Assembly (NCBI GenBank): GCA_029268305.1
Contig: JAJUGE010000008.1
Location: 1-64,000, forward strand
From: Alphaproteobacteria bacterium
Lineage (GTDB): Bacteria > Pseudomonadota > Alphaproteobacteria > JAJUGE01
DNA: 64,000 nucleotides
Direction of reading: 5' to 3'
The position numbers and the translations under genes are program-made. The notes beneath the pieces are model-generated. The model ran no database searches and was not told the DNA's origin. It saw only the letters and a list, made by a program, of their open reading frames with translations. Positions 8,820 to 17,902 of the stretch are shown piece after piece (position 1 is the first letter of the stretch; the number at the start of each line of letters is the position of its first letter).

Positions 8820-9662
8820 TCAGGCGATCGCGTCCCAGCAGGCGCGGGCGAGGCGAGCGCCGAGTTGGTTCGCGGCAGCATGACCCGGCAGCCCGTTCGG
8901 CATGTCGATCGGAACCTGATCGGTATAGTAGGTCATTATGAACAGGGGCTCTTCGTTTCGATAGACGATGCCCATGTCCATCCGCCCGCGCTTGCCGGTG
9001 CCGGTCTTATTGCCGACGACAGTGCCAGTTGGCAGGTGCGCCGCGATGATCTTGGTCAGACGCTGCCAGGTCAGCACGTCAAGGGCGAAGCGGCAAAGCT
9101 CCGGCGTCGATCCAAGTTTCGCAGCTGCGGCTTCGTCCCGCGCCCCCTTTACTATGAGATCGAGCAGGAGCCCCTGGTCGGCCGGCGACGTCGTCGTAAC
9201 GGCATAAAGGTCGTGGTCGTAGGGCAGGTTGCTCGGCGGGAATTTGATCGTGTGTGACGTCTTCTCCATTCCGAGCGAGCGGCAGTACTCGTTCATCTGC
9301 TCGAGTGAGATCCGCTCGAGCACCATCTGCGTCGAGACATTGTCGCTAGTGATCATCATGTTGACGAGGACGTCCCGGAAGGGGAGCTTCGTCCCTGGCG
9401 TCATGAACTGGAGCGTGCCGGATTTCACGTCATCCTGGAGCCGTTCCTCCAGGATGCACTCCTCACGCAGATCGAGCTCCTTCCGGTGTACGGCCGCCAG
9501 TGCGGCCATCATGATAGACGTCTTGCGCGTGCTGGCGGACGGGAATACGTCGTCGCCGAAACGGGTGTAGATCTTGTTCGCCTTCAGGTCCTTGATGTAC
9601 CAGCCCGTCTTGAACGGCTCGGATTCGGAAATCGTGTTGAGAGTCGTCTCAAGATCTTTCAT
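8820..9662 (-). CDS. penicillin-fold serine hydrolase (class A beta-lactamase-like, Glu166 missing)
   Basis: 280 residues from the ATG at 9662; the GAAGGA ribosome site fits this start, while an ATG 9 nt upstream lies on top of it. Class A motifs are clear: SxxK at 44-47 (STRK), SDN at 106-108 and KTG at 219-221. The omega-loop position that should hold the deacylating Glu of class A beta-lactamases reads FPPSN at about 141-145, with no Glu. There is no signal peptide, so the enzyme looks cytoplasmic. Both points argue against antibiotic resistance and for an amidase, esterase or peptidase acting on an imported compound. It is next to a binding-protein gene on the same strand (about 110 nt gap), suggesting a role in the same uptake pathway. 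Confidence 0.8.
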   Translation of the reverse strand: MKDLETTLNTISESEPFKTGWYIKDLKANKIYTRFGDDVFPSASTRKTSIMMAALAAVHRKELDLREECILEERLQDDVKSGTLQFMTPGTKLPFRDVLVNMMITSDNVSTQMVLERISLEQMNEYCRSLGMEKTSHTIKFPPSNLPYDHDLYAVTTTSPADQGLLLDLIVKGARDEAAAAKLGSTPELCRFALDVLTWQRLTKIIAAHLPTGTVVGNKTGTGKRGRMDMGIVYRNEEPLFIMTYYTDQVPIDMPNGLPGHAAANQLGARLARACWDAIA

Positions 9663-9772
9663 CTCGAACATCCTTCGGTACGTGGCGTCGGCGAGCCGGT
9701 CGCCCGCAAAAAAGGGGATGAACGCGCATCGTGCTACCGACGGCGTTCACCCCCATTCAGTGGAATTCGGGA

Positions 9773-11356
9773 TCAGCGTGTGGCGTCGTCGCGCTTAACA
9801 TCCTGCGGGCGCGTATGTTCGTCCATGCGCGCCACGTGCGAGATCCCTTCGCGCATCACCCAGATGTTCCTCTGGAAATGTAGGGGGATGATCGCGGTGT
9901 CCTCCATCGCCATGCGGATCACATCGTGGACCATGGCTTCACGCTTCTCCTCGTCCAATTCCTGCATCGCTTGCAGCAGCAGCGTGTCAAGTTCCGGGTT
10001 GGAGTAGCGCCCGCGATTGACCGAGCCGAGGCCGCGTTCCTTGTCGTAGGTCGCGAACACCGAGCGGAGACCGACGAGGGGGTCACCGGTCGAGGAGCCC
10101 CAGGAGCCCTGGAAAGCCGAATACTCCTGCCGCGAAGCTCGGGTGATGTAGCTGGCGTAGGGCGCGACCACGACCTTGGTCGGCACCCCGATCCGAGCCC
10201 ACATCTGGCCGACCGCCTGCATGATCAGCGAGTCGTTCGGGTACCGATCGTTCGAGCCGTGCAACGTCAGCTGGAATCCGTCGGGATATCCGGCCTCGGA
10301 CAGCAGTCGCTTCGCCTCTTCCGGGTCGAACTCGGGAACCCCGATGTCCGGTACATGACCTTTCGCGCCTTCCGGCATGAACTGGCCGGTGGCGGCGGCA
10401 TTGCCCTCCATGATTCGCGAGACGATCGCTTCACGATCGATGCCGAGCGTCAGAGCGCGACGAACGCGGGAATCCAGCAGAGGGTTCTCGGGGCCGGTCA
10501 GGGGCTTGCCCGACATATCCGTCACGAACTGCGCTTCGCCGGTCTGGTCGAAGAGGAGATAGAAGAGTCTCAGGCTGTCGATCTCCGACGTGACCAAGCC
10601 GGGCTCGTTCTTGAGGCGCTGGATATCGCTGGTCGGCGGCTGGTTGATGAAATCGACGTCCCCGGACAGAAGCGCCGCGACACGTGCCGCGTCGTTGGTG
10701 ATCATCCGATAGTTGACCCGCTCCCAGTCCGGAGCCTCGCCCCAATAGTCGTCGTTCCGCTCCAGCTCGATCACCTCGCCCGGACGGTAGGACACGAAGC
10801 GGTACGGCCCGGTGCCAATTGCACCTTTGCCCGAATTAAAATCCGCCGTGCCGAGGCCTTGGTGCGTTTCGTCGTCGAGGATCCACACGGTCGACATGCT
10901 GACCGGCAGCAGTGGGTCCGGCGCCTTGGTGTGCAGCCGCACGGTCAACGGATCGATGATCTCCACCCGCTCTATCGAATAGATGTAAGTGGAGAATGAG
11001 CCGGGGCTGTTCACGACTTGCGGGATACGCTCGATCGTGAAGGCGACGTCCTCGGCGGTGAACTTCGAGCCGTTGTGAAACACCACATCCGGGCGAAGCT
11101 CGAACTCCCAGACCGTATCGCTGATCGGCTTCCAGCTAAGGGCCAGGCTGGGCTGCAGCCGACCTTGCGGATCGCGATCGACCAGGGTCGCGAAGATGCC
11201 TGCCGCGAGGGCGTTGTTGGGGGAAATGTTATGGTAGTGAGGGTCGATCGAAGTGACTTCCGATCCCACCGCCATCTTGAGCTCTTGAGCGCCGGTGGCT
11301 CCCGCAGCGAGCGCCATCACACCGGCCAATGCCGATGCACACCAAAACCGTCTCAC
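9773..11356 (-). CDS. peptide-type ABC transporter substrate-binding protein (SBP_bac_5)
   Basis: 527 residues from the GTG at 11356, preferred over the ATG at 11389 because GGAAGGGAGG lies 8 nt upstream and the protein then begins with a clean signal peptide (RRFWCASALAGVMALAAGA). The mature part is a typical family 5 solute-binding protein: SIDPHYHNISPNNALAAGIF, PSLALSWKPISDTVWEFELR, FTAEDVAFTIERI and RRALTLGIDREAIVSRIM. It binds peptides, opines, glycosides or similar solutes in the periplasm. The four membrane and ATPase genes at 15993-19943 lack a binding protein, so this divergent gene is the likely partner. Substrate is not readable from sequence. Confidence 0.92.
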   Translation of the reverse strand: MRRFWCASALAGVMALAAGATGAQELKMAVGSEVTSIDPHYHNISPNNALAAGIFATLVDRDPQGRLQPSLALSWKPISDTVWEFELRPDVVFHNGSKFTAEDVAFTIERIPQVVNSPGSFSTYIYSIERVEIIDPLTVRLHTKAPDPLLPVSMSTVWILDDETHQGLGTADFNSGKGAIGTGPYRFVSYRPGEVIELERNDDYWGEAPDWERVNYRMITNDAARVAALLSGDVDFINQPPTSDIQRLKNEPGLVTSEIDSLRLFYLLFDQTGEAQFVTDMSGKPLTGPENPLLDSRVRRALTLGIDREAIVSRIMEGNAAATGQFMPEGAKGHVPDIGVPEFDPEEAKRLLSEAGYPDGFQLTLHGSNDRYPNDSLIMQAVGQMWARIGVPTKVVVAPYASYITRASRQEYSAFQGSWGSSTGDPLVGLRSVFATYDKERGLGSVNRGRYSNPELDTLLLQAMQELDEEKREAMVHDVIRMAMEDTAIIPLHFQRNIWVMREGISHVARMDEHTRPQDVKRDDATR

Positions 11357-11483
11357 GTTCGCAACCTCCCTTCCGGTGGGTCTGGCCATTCAGCCTTCGC
11401 CGTCATGAGCGAATACAAGTAATAAGGATGTCCGATTATGCCGCGCTTCCCGGGAGCCCCCTCCCCACAGCGCACGCGCGATT

Positions 11484-11504
11484 GCATTTGTCAGGACATT
11501 ATGC
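11484..11504. promoter_or_regulatory. candidate GntR operator
   Basis: In the 273-nt divergent space between the binding-protein gene and the GntR gene, an imperfect palindrome starts with GCAT and ends with ATGC, centred on TGTCAGGACA (11489-11498). The core has the GT-N4-AC form expected for GntR-family operators. Its place between the two transcription units suggests control of both by the adjacent regulator. This is inference from pattern only. Confidence 0.35.
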
Positions 11505-11629
11505 AGAATGAACGGCTAAAGGAAAGAGCCGCCTCAAGGTGCTCGTGTCAGGTGAAGGACATCCCATTCTGCGGGTGACGAGCGCCTGCACTCATCGATA
11601 ACTGCCCTCGTGGAGATCGGCGCAGGCGT

Positions 11630-12490
11630 ATGGACGACCTTGTGCGTCATATTGAGCCGAAGAGTCTTTATCAGCAGGTCGCGGACGACCTGCTGCAGAG
11701 GATTACGGGTGGCCAGTTTGAAGCCGGCGACATGCTTCCGCCGGAAAGTGCCCTCTGCAGTCAGTACGGGGTGAGCCGGATCACCATCCGGAACGCGATA
11801 TTGCGTCTCGTCGACCGCGGGTTGCTGGTGCGGAAGCGAGGGGTGGGCACGTTCGTTACCGGCCGCGACCGCGCGAGCGCGCGTGAATTCAATCTGGTCG
11901 GATTTCTCGATGACTCCCGCGCATTCACCAGCACGCCTGTTCTCAACGAAACGGAGGTGGCCGACGAGCGGGTCGCTTCGGCGCTGAAGGTAGAGGTGGG
12001 TGTCGGGATCAACCATATTCGCAGCGTGGTGCGACGAAACGGAGAAGCGTTGACCGTCGTCGATGCCTACTCGCTCGACGCGCCCGATCGACGCATGTCC
12101 GAAGAAGATTTCCACGCCCAGGTGCCATCGGTGCACGCCATGGGTATGCGTATCGGCCGGAGGATAGAGCGCGCCGAACAACAGCTCGACGCAGTGGCGG
12201 CCGACGAAGTTGCCGCCAGCTACCTGGAGATCCCAGAAGGCACACCGATTATACGGGCTCGGCGAGTCTATTTCACGACCAGCGGCGAGCGGCTTCATTA
12301 TCTGGTCATTCGGTACCACCCGGCGCGCTATCGGTTCAACGTGGACCTGGTGGTGCGCTCCAGTGCGGCTGCCTTCGAAACGATGCGCGAACCGCGTAAA
12401 CGAACCAAGCGGGTAAGGGCGGCGCAGCCAGAAGCTACGCGAAATTCATGGGTCTCGGCCGTCCCGCGCGACGGCGACCGGAAGTCATGA
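11630..12490 (+). CDS. GntR/HutC-family transcriptional regulator
   Basis: 286 residues. Residues about 8-78 form the GntR winged helix: LYQQVADDLLQRITGGQFEAG, LPPESALCSQYGVSRITIR, and RGLLVRKRGVGTFV. Residues about 95-250 form a UTRA-type effector domain of the HutC subfamily, which typically binds the pathway substrate or an intermediate. It is divergent from the ABC binding-protein gene and is followed by dioxygenase, hydrolase, dehydrogenase and transporter genes on the same strand, so it probably senses the imported compound and represses the island. The long Arg/Lys-rich tail after residue 250 is unusual for the family. Confidence 0.9.
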   Translation: MDDLVRHIEPKSLYQQVADDLLQRITGGQFEAGDMLPPESALCSQYGVSRITIRNAILRLVDRGLLVRKRGVGTFVTGRDRASAREFNLVGFLDDSRAFTSTPVLNETEVADERVASALKVEVGVGINHIRSVVRRNGEALTVVDAYSLDAPDRRMSEEDFHAQVPSVHAMGMRIGRRIERAEQQLDAVAADEVAASYLEIPEGTPIIRARRVYFTTSGERLHYLVIRYHPARYRFNVDLVVRSSAAAFETMREPRKRTKRVRAAQPEATRNSWVSAVPRDGDRKS

Positions 12491-12574
12491 TCGGTGGTCG
12501 GAATGCGTCGGCGCGGCGAAAGCCGCGGGTGGCCACTGTTTCGAACAACCAGAATAGAAGGCAAGGAAACCAAG

Positions 12575-13477
12575 ATGATCGTGAAGCCTGTAGACGGCCC
12601 GCTCGGGGCGACCATAGAGCAGCTCGATGTGTCTGTGCCGATGGACGATGACACGTTCGGGCAGGTGCTGGCGGCGCTCGGTCGATACGGCGTTCTGCGC
12701 TTTCCGGATCAGCGGCTCGATCCGGTGTCGCTCAAGGCCTTTTCGGAACGGTTCGGCGAAGTCCAGACCTCGAGCCGGGGCGACAAGACTGAGCATCCCG
12801 GGGTGAGCACGCTCTCCAACATCAAGCGGGATGGCGCGTATATCGGCTCGCCCGACGCCGGCCAGGATTGGCACACGGACATGTCGTATCGGGACGTGAT
12901 GGGCTTCGTCAACGTGCTGTACGGGATCACGGTGCCGCGTCGGGACGGGAAGGTCCTCGGCGGCACCGAATTCTCCAGCATGCATGCGGCTTATGAGGGT
13001 CTGCCGGCAGACATCAAAACGCGATTGGCCACGGCGACGGCGACCCACGACTTCAGCAAGTTTTGGGAACACATGCGTCGCGACAAAAACAGCCCGCGGC
13101 CGCCGATGACCGAAGAGCAGCGACGGCGACGGCCGCCGGTCACGCATCCGCTGTTTCTCACGCATCCGATCACCGGACGGAAGATCCTGTATGCCAACCC
13201 CGGCTACACGACTCGGATCAACGAATTGCCGGAACGGGAGAGCGACGAAATGCTCGAGTTTCTGTTCCAACATCAACTGCGTCCCGAGTATCGCTACGTG
13301 CATTCCTGGACCGAGAAGGACCTGCTGATCTGGGACAATCTCGGTACGATCCATCGAGCCATCGCCGATTATCGCCCGGATGAACATCGTCACATGATCC
13401 GGTGCCAAGTTCTGGCCACACGGGTATTCGAGCCCGGCTTCGCGGAGCCGGCGATGCAGCATCTCGCGACGGCCTGA
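12575..13477 (+). CDS. TauD/TfdA-family Fe(II)/2-oxoglutarate dioxygenase (copy 1)
   Basis: 300 residues from the ATG at 12575 (AAGGAAAC ribosome site); earlier in-frame starts overlap the regulator. The facial triad is present: HxD in DWHTDMSY and the distal His in GTIHRAIADY, with the 2-oxoglutarate Arg in EHRHMIRCQ. Enzymes of this family hydroxylate next to a heteroatom, releasing sulfite, an alcohol or an amine as the C-S, C-O or C-N bond breaks. It is strikingly similar to the minus-strand gene at 19951-20868 (shared GVLRFPDQ, DWHTDMSY, EEQRRRRPP, LTHPITG), so the two are recent paralogues bracketing the locus. It is probably an early catabolic enzyme of the island. Confidence 0.92.
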   Translation: MIVKPVDGPLGATIEQLDVSVPMDDDTFGQVLAALGRYGVLRFPDQRLDPVSLKAFSERFGEVQTSSRGDKTEHPGVSTLSNIKRDGAYIGSPDAGQDWHTDMSYRDVMGFVNVLYGITVPRRDGKVLGGTEFSSMHAAYEGLPADIKTRLATATATHDFSKFWEHMRRDKNSPRPPMTEEQRRRRPPVTHPLFLTHPITGRKILYANPGYTTRINELPERESDEMLEFLFQHQLRPEYRYVHSWTEKDLLIWDNLGTIHRAIADYRPDEHRHMIRCQVLATRVFEPGFAEPAMQHLATA

Positions 13478-13501
13478 CCGATCCATCCGAGGAATCAGCA
13501 A

Positions 13502-13945
13502 ATGTCGCAAAGTGTCACGTCGCGCGAGCGGCGCTGTGAAGCCGTGCACCTCGTCACGAGCTTCTTCAGGTGTCTCGACGAATCTGATTACGAAACGATG
13601 GCGGGCCTGATGCACCCGAACGGGGTCTGGCATCGGCAAGGAAAGGAGCTTCGCGACCGTCGGGCGCTCCTGGAGGCGATGTCGCAGCGTTCGCCGACAC
13701 GGCGAATCCATCATCTTCTGACCAATATGTTCGCACGTCTCGGAGAGGACGAAGGCACCGCCGAGGTGATCGGCTACATGCTTGTCGTGCGTCACGATTC
13801 CGGAACCGTTCCGGAAGGCCCTTCTCCCCTCGAAGGCATCGAAAACATCCGCACCATCCGTGCGCGCCTCCGCGACACGGCCGACGGTTGGCGCATAGAA
13901 GCGTTGCGGAGCGACCCGCCGAGCTTCGCCCGCGTGGACACTTGA
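13502..13945 (+). CDS. SnoaL/NTF2-like protein
   Basis: 147 residues, the normal size of an NTF2-like cone fold. The pattern VTSFFRCLDESDYETMAGLMHPNG followed by a strand-rich second half (AEVIGYMLVVRHDSG, then TIRARLRDTADGWRIEAL) is typical of SnoaL-like and ring-hydroxylating dioxygenase beta-subunit-like proteins. Such proteins can be isomerases, dehydratases or hydrolases, or simply bind small molecules. The gene follows the dioxygenase by 24 nt with an AGGAATC ribosome site and precedes the FAH-family gene, so it is a member of the catabolic operon. The catalytic residue cannot be assigned. Confidence 0.78.
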   Translation: MSQSVTSRERRCEAVHLVTSFFRCLDESDYETMAGLMHPNGVWHRQGKELRDRRALLEAMSQRSPTRRIHHLLTNMFARLGEDEGTAEVIGYMLVVRHDSGTVPEGPSPLEGIENIRTIRARLRDTADGWRIEALRSDPPSFARVDT

Positions 13946-13994
13946 TAGTTCTGTCAGTCGAGAAGGCGCGAGCCGCGCGGGTGAAGGAGGAACG

Positions 13995-14783
13995 ATGCGC
14001 TGGGTGAGATTTTCGAACGGAAACGGGCCCGTATACGGGATTCTCGAAGGAGATCATATCGAGGAGGTTTCGGGAGATCCCTTCACCGGGTTCGAGCGCA
14101 GCCGACGTACACACGCGCTCGGCGACGTCAAGATCGAGGTTCCCGTAATTCCGCGGACCTTCTATTGCGTCGGGCGCAACTATGCCGCCCACATATTGGA
14201 GCGGGCGGCGAAACGCGGAGAAACGGCAATTCTGCCGGATCGTCCGGAAGTCGGCTACCGTGCCGTGAACGCTCTCATCGCGCACGAAGAGAATGTCGTA
14301 ATCCCGAGTGACGCGACCGAGAAGGTGCACTACGAGGGGGAACTCGTCGCTGTCATCGGGAAGAAGGCCAAGCACCTGAGCGAGGCGGACGCGCTTTCCT
14401 GCATCCTCGGATACACGATTGGCAATGACGTCTCCGAGCGCACCTGGCAGCGATCGGATCGGACCTTCTGGCGCTCCAAGAACACCGACACGTTCAAGCC
14501 TATGGGGCCGTGGATCGAGACGGACGTGGATCTGGATGCCCTCCAGACCACTGTCCGCCTGAATGGTGAGACAACGACCGAGTTCCGCACGAACGAGATG
14601 CTGTTCGGCGTCGGGACCTTCATCAGCACGATGACCAGGTATCTGACGCTCTATCCCGGCGATGTGATCTGGATGGGCACCGACGGCGATTCTCCGGACC
14701 TGAAGGCGGGAGATGTCGTCGAAATCGAGATCTCCGGAATCGGTCTATTGCGCAACAAGTTCGTGGCCGAAGAACCGTTTTGA
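13995..14783 (+). CDS. fumarylacetoacetate hydrolase (FAH) family protein
   Basis: 262 residues with a strong ribosome site (GGAGGAACG). FAH-family landmarks: FYCVGRNYAAHI near residue 55, the metal-binding acidic stretch HYEGELVAVIGKKAKH, GYTIGNDVSERTWQRSD, and a C-terminal PGDVIWMGTDGDSP with LKAGDVVEIEISGIG. Members cleave or decarboxylate beta-diketo acids and related oxo acids, using Mg or Ca, and often act late in aromatic or ureide catabolism. A helical N-terminal cap of ~45 residues precedes the core. In this operon it would process a diketo-acid-like product of the oxygenase and dehydrogenase steps. The precise substrate is unknown. Confidence 0.9.
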   Translation: MRWVRFSNGNGPVYGILEGDHIEEVSGDPFTGFERSRRTHALGDVKIEVPVIPRTFYCVGRNYAAHILERAAKRGETAILPDRPEVGYRAVNALIAHEENVVIPSDATEKVHYEGELVAVIGKKAKHLSEADALSCILGYTIGNDVSERTWQRSDRTFWRSKNTDTFKPMGPWIETDVDLDALQTTVRLNGETTTEFRTNEMLFGVGTFISTMTRYLTLYPGDVIWMGTDGDSPDLKAGDVVEIEISGIGLLRNKFVAEEPF

Positions 14784-14817
14784 CGAGAAAGAGATCGATT
14801 AAGAGAGAGACAGCGAA

Positions 14818-15897
14818 ATGCCCGTACCTTACGAGACACATCGGCGCCAGATAGAGACCATTCTGGCCGCATGGGGCATGCCGGCCGAGAACGCCTCGAA
14901 GACTGCCGAGGTCATGGCTTGGGCCGATCTGCACGGGATCGACAGTCATGGCATTTCCATGCTTACTGTCTACAACGAGCGCGTGCGCGAGGGCCGGATC
15001 CGCATGGACGCCAAACCTTCGGTCGGCCGGGAAAGCCCGGTTTCTGCCGCGGTAGATGGCGATGGAGGGCTGGGTCATGTGCCGTCCCGCTTGGCGATGG
15101 GCACCGCGATCGCCAAGGCTCGCACGTCGGGCGTAGGCATCGTCACAGTGCGGAACTCAGCGCACTTCGGCGCTTGCGGCTTCTATGCGAACATGGCGGC
15201 CGAAGCCGGGTTGGTCGGTTTCGTCGCGACAAGCGCATCGGGCATTCAAGTGGCACCGACCGGCGGCGCCGAGGCGAAGCTGGGCACCGATCCGCTTGCC
15301 TTTGCGGCGCCCGGACGCGACGGCGAGCCGTTCCTGCTCGACATGGCAACCACGACCGTGGCAGCCGGCAAGATTCGTAACAAGGCCAATGAGGGGTTGC
15401 CCTGCCCGCCCGGGTGGGTCGTCACCAAGGACGGCCTCCCGAGCACCGACCCGCTCGAGGCACGCGAGAAGGGCGGGTTCCTGACGCCTCTCGGCGGAAC
15501 GCCCGAGGGCAGCAGCCACAAGGGCTATGGGCTCGCCGCGATGGTGAACATCCTCGGGTCGTGCATGTCCGGCGCCACTCTGATCACCGATCCGATGCAC
15601 ACGAAGGAGCCGACCGGGATGGACATCGGTCACTTCTTCATGGCGATCGATCCGGGCCTGTTCCGCGACACGGCCGACTTCCGGGATGACGTCGCGACCT
15701 TCTGCGACGCTTTGCGGGCGACGCGGCCGACCGATCCCGATCAGCCCGTGATGGTCGCCGGCGATCCCGAACGGCGGAAGGCGGCCCAGCGCGGTCGGGA
15801 GGGCATCCCAGTCGCCCGCAACCTCGCCGGGAAGTTGAAGGCCATCGCCCAGGAGTCCGGCGCCGCCTGGTTGCTGGACGACACTGCCGCTGCCTGA
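14818..15897 (+). CDS. Ldh-family (malate/L-lactate/ureidoglycolate type) dehydrogenase
   Basis: 359 residues, the usual length for the NAD(P)-dependent Ldh2/AllD family, which has its own fold and is unrelated to classic LDH. Diagnostic segments are HGIDSHGISMLTVYNERV near 40, VRNSAHFGACGFYANMAA near 110, TGGAEAKLGTDPLAFAAPG, and the C-terminal GSSHKGYGLAAMVNILG. Members oxidise or reduce 2-hydroxy/2-oxo acids. It lies 34 nt after the FAH gene on the same strand and ahead of the transporter genes, consistent with oxidation of a 2-hydroxy acid in the island's pathway. Confidence 0.92.
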   Translation: MPVPYETHRRQIETILAAWGMPAENASKTAEVMAWADLHGIDSHGISMLTVYNERVREGRIRMDAKPSVGRESPVSAAVDGDGGLGHVPSRLAMGTAIAKARTSGVGIVTVRNSAHFGACGFYANMAAEAGLVGFVATSASGIQVAPTGGAEAKLGTDPLAFAAPGRDGEPFLLDMATTTVAAGKIRNKANEGLPCPPGWVVTKDGLPSTDPLEAREKGGFLTPLGGTPEGSSHKGYGLAAMVNILGSCMSGATLITDPMHTKEPTGMDIGHFFMAIDPGLFRDTADFRDDVATFCDALRATRPTDPDQPVMVAGDPERRKAAQRGREGIPVARNLAGKLKAIAQESGAAWLLDDTAAA

Positions 15898-15992
15898 ACA
15901 GCAACCGGGAACTGTACGGAGGTGCCGAGCTCGACGGAGCCATTGGGGCCCGCCGCATGGTGCCCGTCAGGAGTTGAGGGAAGGGGGCAACA

Positions 15993-16967
15993 ATGACGAC
16001 ATGGTTGTTGCGTCGAATTCTGCAGGCGCTGCTCATCGTCGGTGCCATGTCGGTGACGGTCTTCGTGGCGGTCAACGTCATCGGAGATCCCGTGGAGGTA
16101 TTGATCTCCCCGGAAGCCACCCAAGAAGAACGGGCTCGCCTCATCGCCAGTCTCGGCTTGGACCAGCCTCTGTGGAAGCAGTATCTGAACTTCGTTTCGG
16201 ACGCGCTGCGGGGCAGTCTCGGTAACAGCTTTGTCTATAACGAGCCGGCGCTGGGGCTCGTCTTCAGCCGGCTGCCCGCGACGCTGGAGCTTGCCGTTCT
16301 TGCGCTGCTGATTGCGATCCTGGTCGGTATTCCCCTTGGTCTCTACGCCGGGCTGAACCCGGACAGCAAAGCATCCAAGACTATCATGGCCGGCAGCATT
16401 CTCGGGTTCTCGCTTCCGACTTTCTGGGTCGGGCTCGTCATGATCATGGTGTTCGCCGTGCAGCTCGGCTGGCTGCCGAGCAGCGGGCGAGGCCAGACGG
16501 TCGAAGTCTTCGGGGTACGCTGGTCCTTCCTGACCGCCGACGGCTTGCAGCACATGCTGCTGCCGGCGGTAAATCTCGCGTTGTTCAAGCTTTCAATGGT
16601 GCTTCGCCTGACGAGGGCCGGCACGCGAGAGACGCTTTCCATGGACTTCGTGAAGTTCGCCCGGGCCAAGGGGTTGAAGCCGGCGCGCGTCATCGGAGTC
16701 CATGTTCTGAAAAACATCATGATCCCGATCGTGACGGTTCTCGGGCTCGAGCTCGGTTCCCTGATTGCATTCGCGGTCGTTACCGAGACGATCTTCGACT
16801 GGCCGGGAATGGGCAAGCTGATCGTGGACAGCATCTACGTGCTCGACCGGCCGGTTATCGTCGCGTACCTGATGATGATCGTCCTTCTCTTCGTCACCCT
16901 CAATCTGATCGTAGACATTCTCTACTCCGTGCTGGATCCGCGCGTGCGACTGGAGTCACGCACATGA
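15993..16967 (+). CDS. ABC transporter permease, DppB/OppB type
   Basis: 324 residues with the DppB-type layout: an N-terminal membrane segment (LLRRILQALLIVGAMSVTVF), a periplasmic loop with ERARLIASLGLDQPLWKQY, and five more helices. The EAA-type cytoplasmic loop for contact with the ATPases is in TRAGTRETLSMDFVKFARAKG. It forms half of the membrane channel. Its stop overlaps the next gene by 4 nt. The 95-nt gap before it has a GGGAAGGGGG ribosome site; the transporter may be co-transcribed with the enzymes. Confidence 0.94.
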   Translation: MTTWLLRRILQALLIVGAMSVTVFVAVNVIGDPVEVLISPEATQEERARLIASLGLDQPLWKQYLNFVSDALRGSLGNSFVYNEPALGLVFSRLPATLELAVLALLIAILVGIPLGLYAGLNPDSKASKTIMAGSILGFSLPTFWVGLVMIMVFAVQLGWLPSSGRGQTVEVFGVRWSFLTADGLQHMLLPAVNLALFKLSMVLRLTRAGTRETLSMDFVKFARAKGLKPARVIGVHVLKNIMIPIVTVLGLELGSLIAFAVVTETIFDWPGMGKLIVDSIYVLDRPVIVAYLMMIVLLFVTLNLIVDILYSVLDPRVRLESRT

Positions 16968-17902
16968 GCATCGGCGCCGATACCGAGCTTTCTGCTCCCG
17001 TCATTCCCCCTTCTGTTTCGAAGCGGCACGAAGAATCCGCCCTTCGAGCATTCTGGCAGCAATTTGCAAGCTCCAAGCTCGCGCTCACGGGCCTCGTCGT
17101 CTTCGGCATGATCGCAGTCGCGGCTGTGCTCGCGCCCTGGATTGCGCCGCAGAACCCTTACGATCTCACGCAGATCAGCATCATGGACAGCCGCCTGGCT
17201 CCCGGCGAAACGTCGATGGACGGTTACACCTATTGGCTCGGCACCGACGACCAGGGTCGGGACATGGTCTCGGCCATGCTGTACGGACTGCGCATTTCAT
17301 TGCTGGTCGGCGTCGGCTCCGCGGTGCTGGCGTGCATTTTCGGCTCCTGCCTCGGTCTCTTCGCCGGTTACGTGGGCGGATGGGTCGAAAGCCTGATCAT
17401 GCGCATCGTGGACCTGTTCCTCTCGTTCCCCGCGATCTTGGTCGCGCTGATGATCCTCGCCTTCCTGGGCAACGGTGTGATGAATGTCGTTCTGGCGATC
17501 ATCGTCGTCGAGTGGGCCTATTATTCCCGCGCCGTACGAGGTACCGCTCTGGTCGAGCGGCAGCGCGAGTATATCGAGGCGGCTGAGTGTCTCGTCCTGC
17601 CGCCTCGGCGAATCCTGTTTCGTCATCTGATGCCGAATTGCCTGCCGCCGCTGATCGTAATCGCGACGATGCAGGTCGCCCGCGCCATCTCGCTGGAAGC
17701 GACCTTGTCGTTCCTCGGCCTCGGCGTGCCGATCACAGAGCCTTCGCTCGGCCTGCTCATCGCGAACGGCTATCAGTACATGCTGTCCGGCAGATACTGG
17801 ATCAGCTTCTATCCCGGTGTCGCCCTCCTGATCACCATCGTGTCGATCAATCTCGTCGGCGACCATCTGCGCGACATACTCAATCCGAGAAATCAGCGAT
17901 GA
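16964..17902 (+). CDS. ABC transporter permease, DppC/OppC type
   Basis: 312 residues. The protein opens with a polar ~35-residue cytoplasmic tail, then the first helix (LALTGLVVFGMIAVAAVLAPW), a periplasmic DppC loop with YWLGTDDQGRDMVSAMLYG, and further helices with the EAA-like loop AVRGTALVERQREYIEAAEC. It pairs with the preceding permease. Its ends overlap both neighbours by 4 nt (ATGA), showing tight coupling. The family call is secure; the solute is not known. Confidence 0.94.
   Translation: MSIGADTELSAPVIPPSVSKRHEESALRAFWQQFASSKLALTGLVVFGMIAVAAVLAPWIAPQNPYDLTQISIMDSRLAPGETSMDGYTYWLGTDDQGRDMVSAMLYGLRISLLVGVGSAVLACIFGSCLGLFAGYVGGWVESLIMRIVDLFLSFPAILVALMILAFLGNGVMNVVLAIIVVEWAYYSRAVRGTALVERQREYIEAAECLVLPPRRILFRHLMPNCLPPLIVIATMQVARAISLEATLSFLGLGVPITEPSLGLLIANGYQYMLSGRYWISFYPGVALLITIVSINLVGDHLRDILNPRNQR

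Noticed and set aside
8820-9662. Beta-lactam resistance gene
   Set aside because: No signal peptide and no omega-loop Glu; the context is catabolic.
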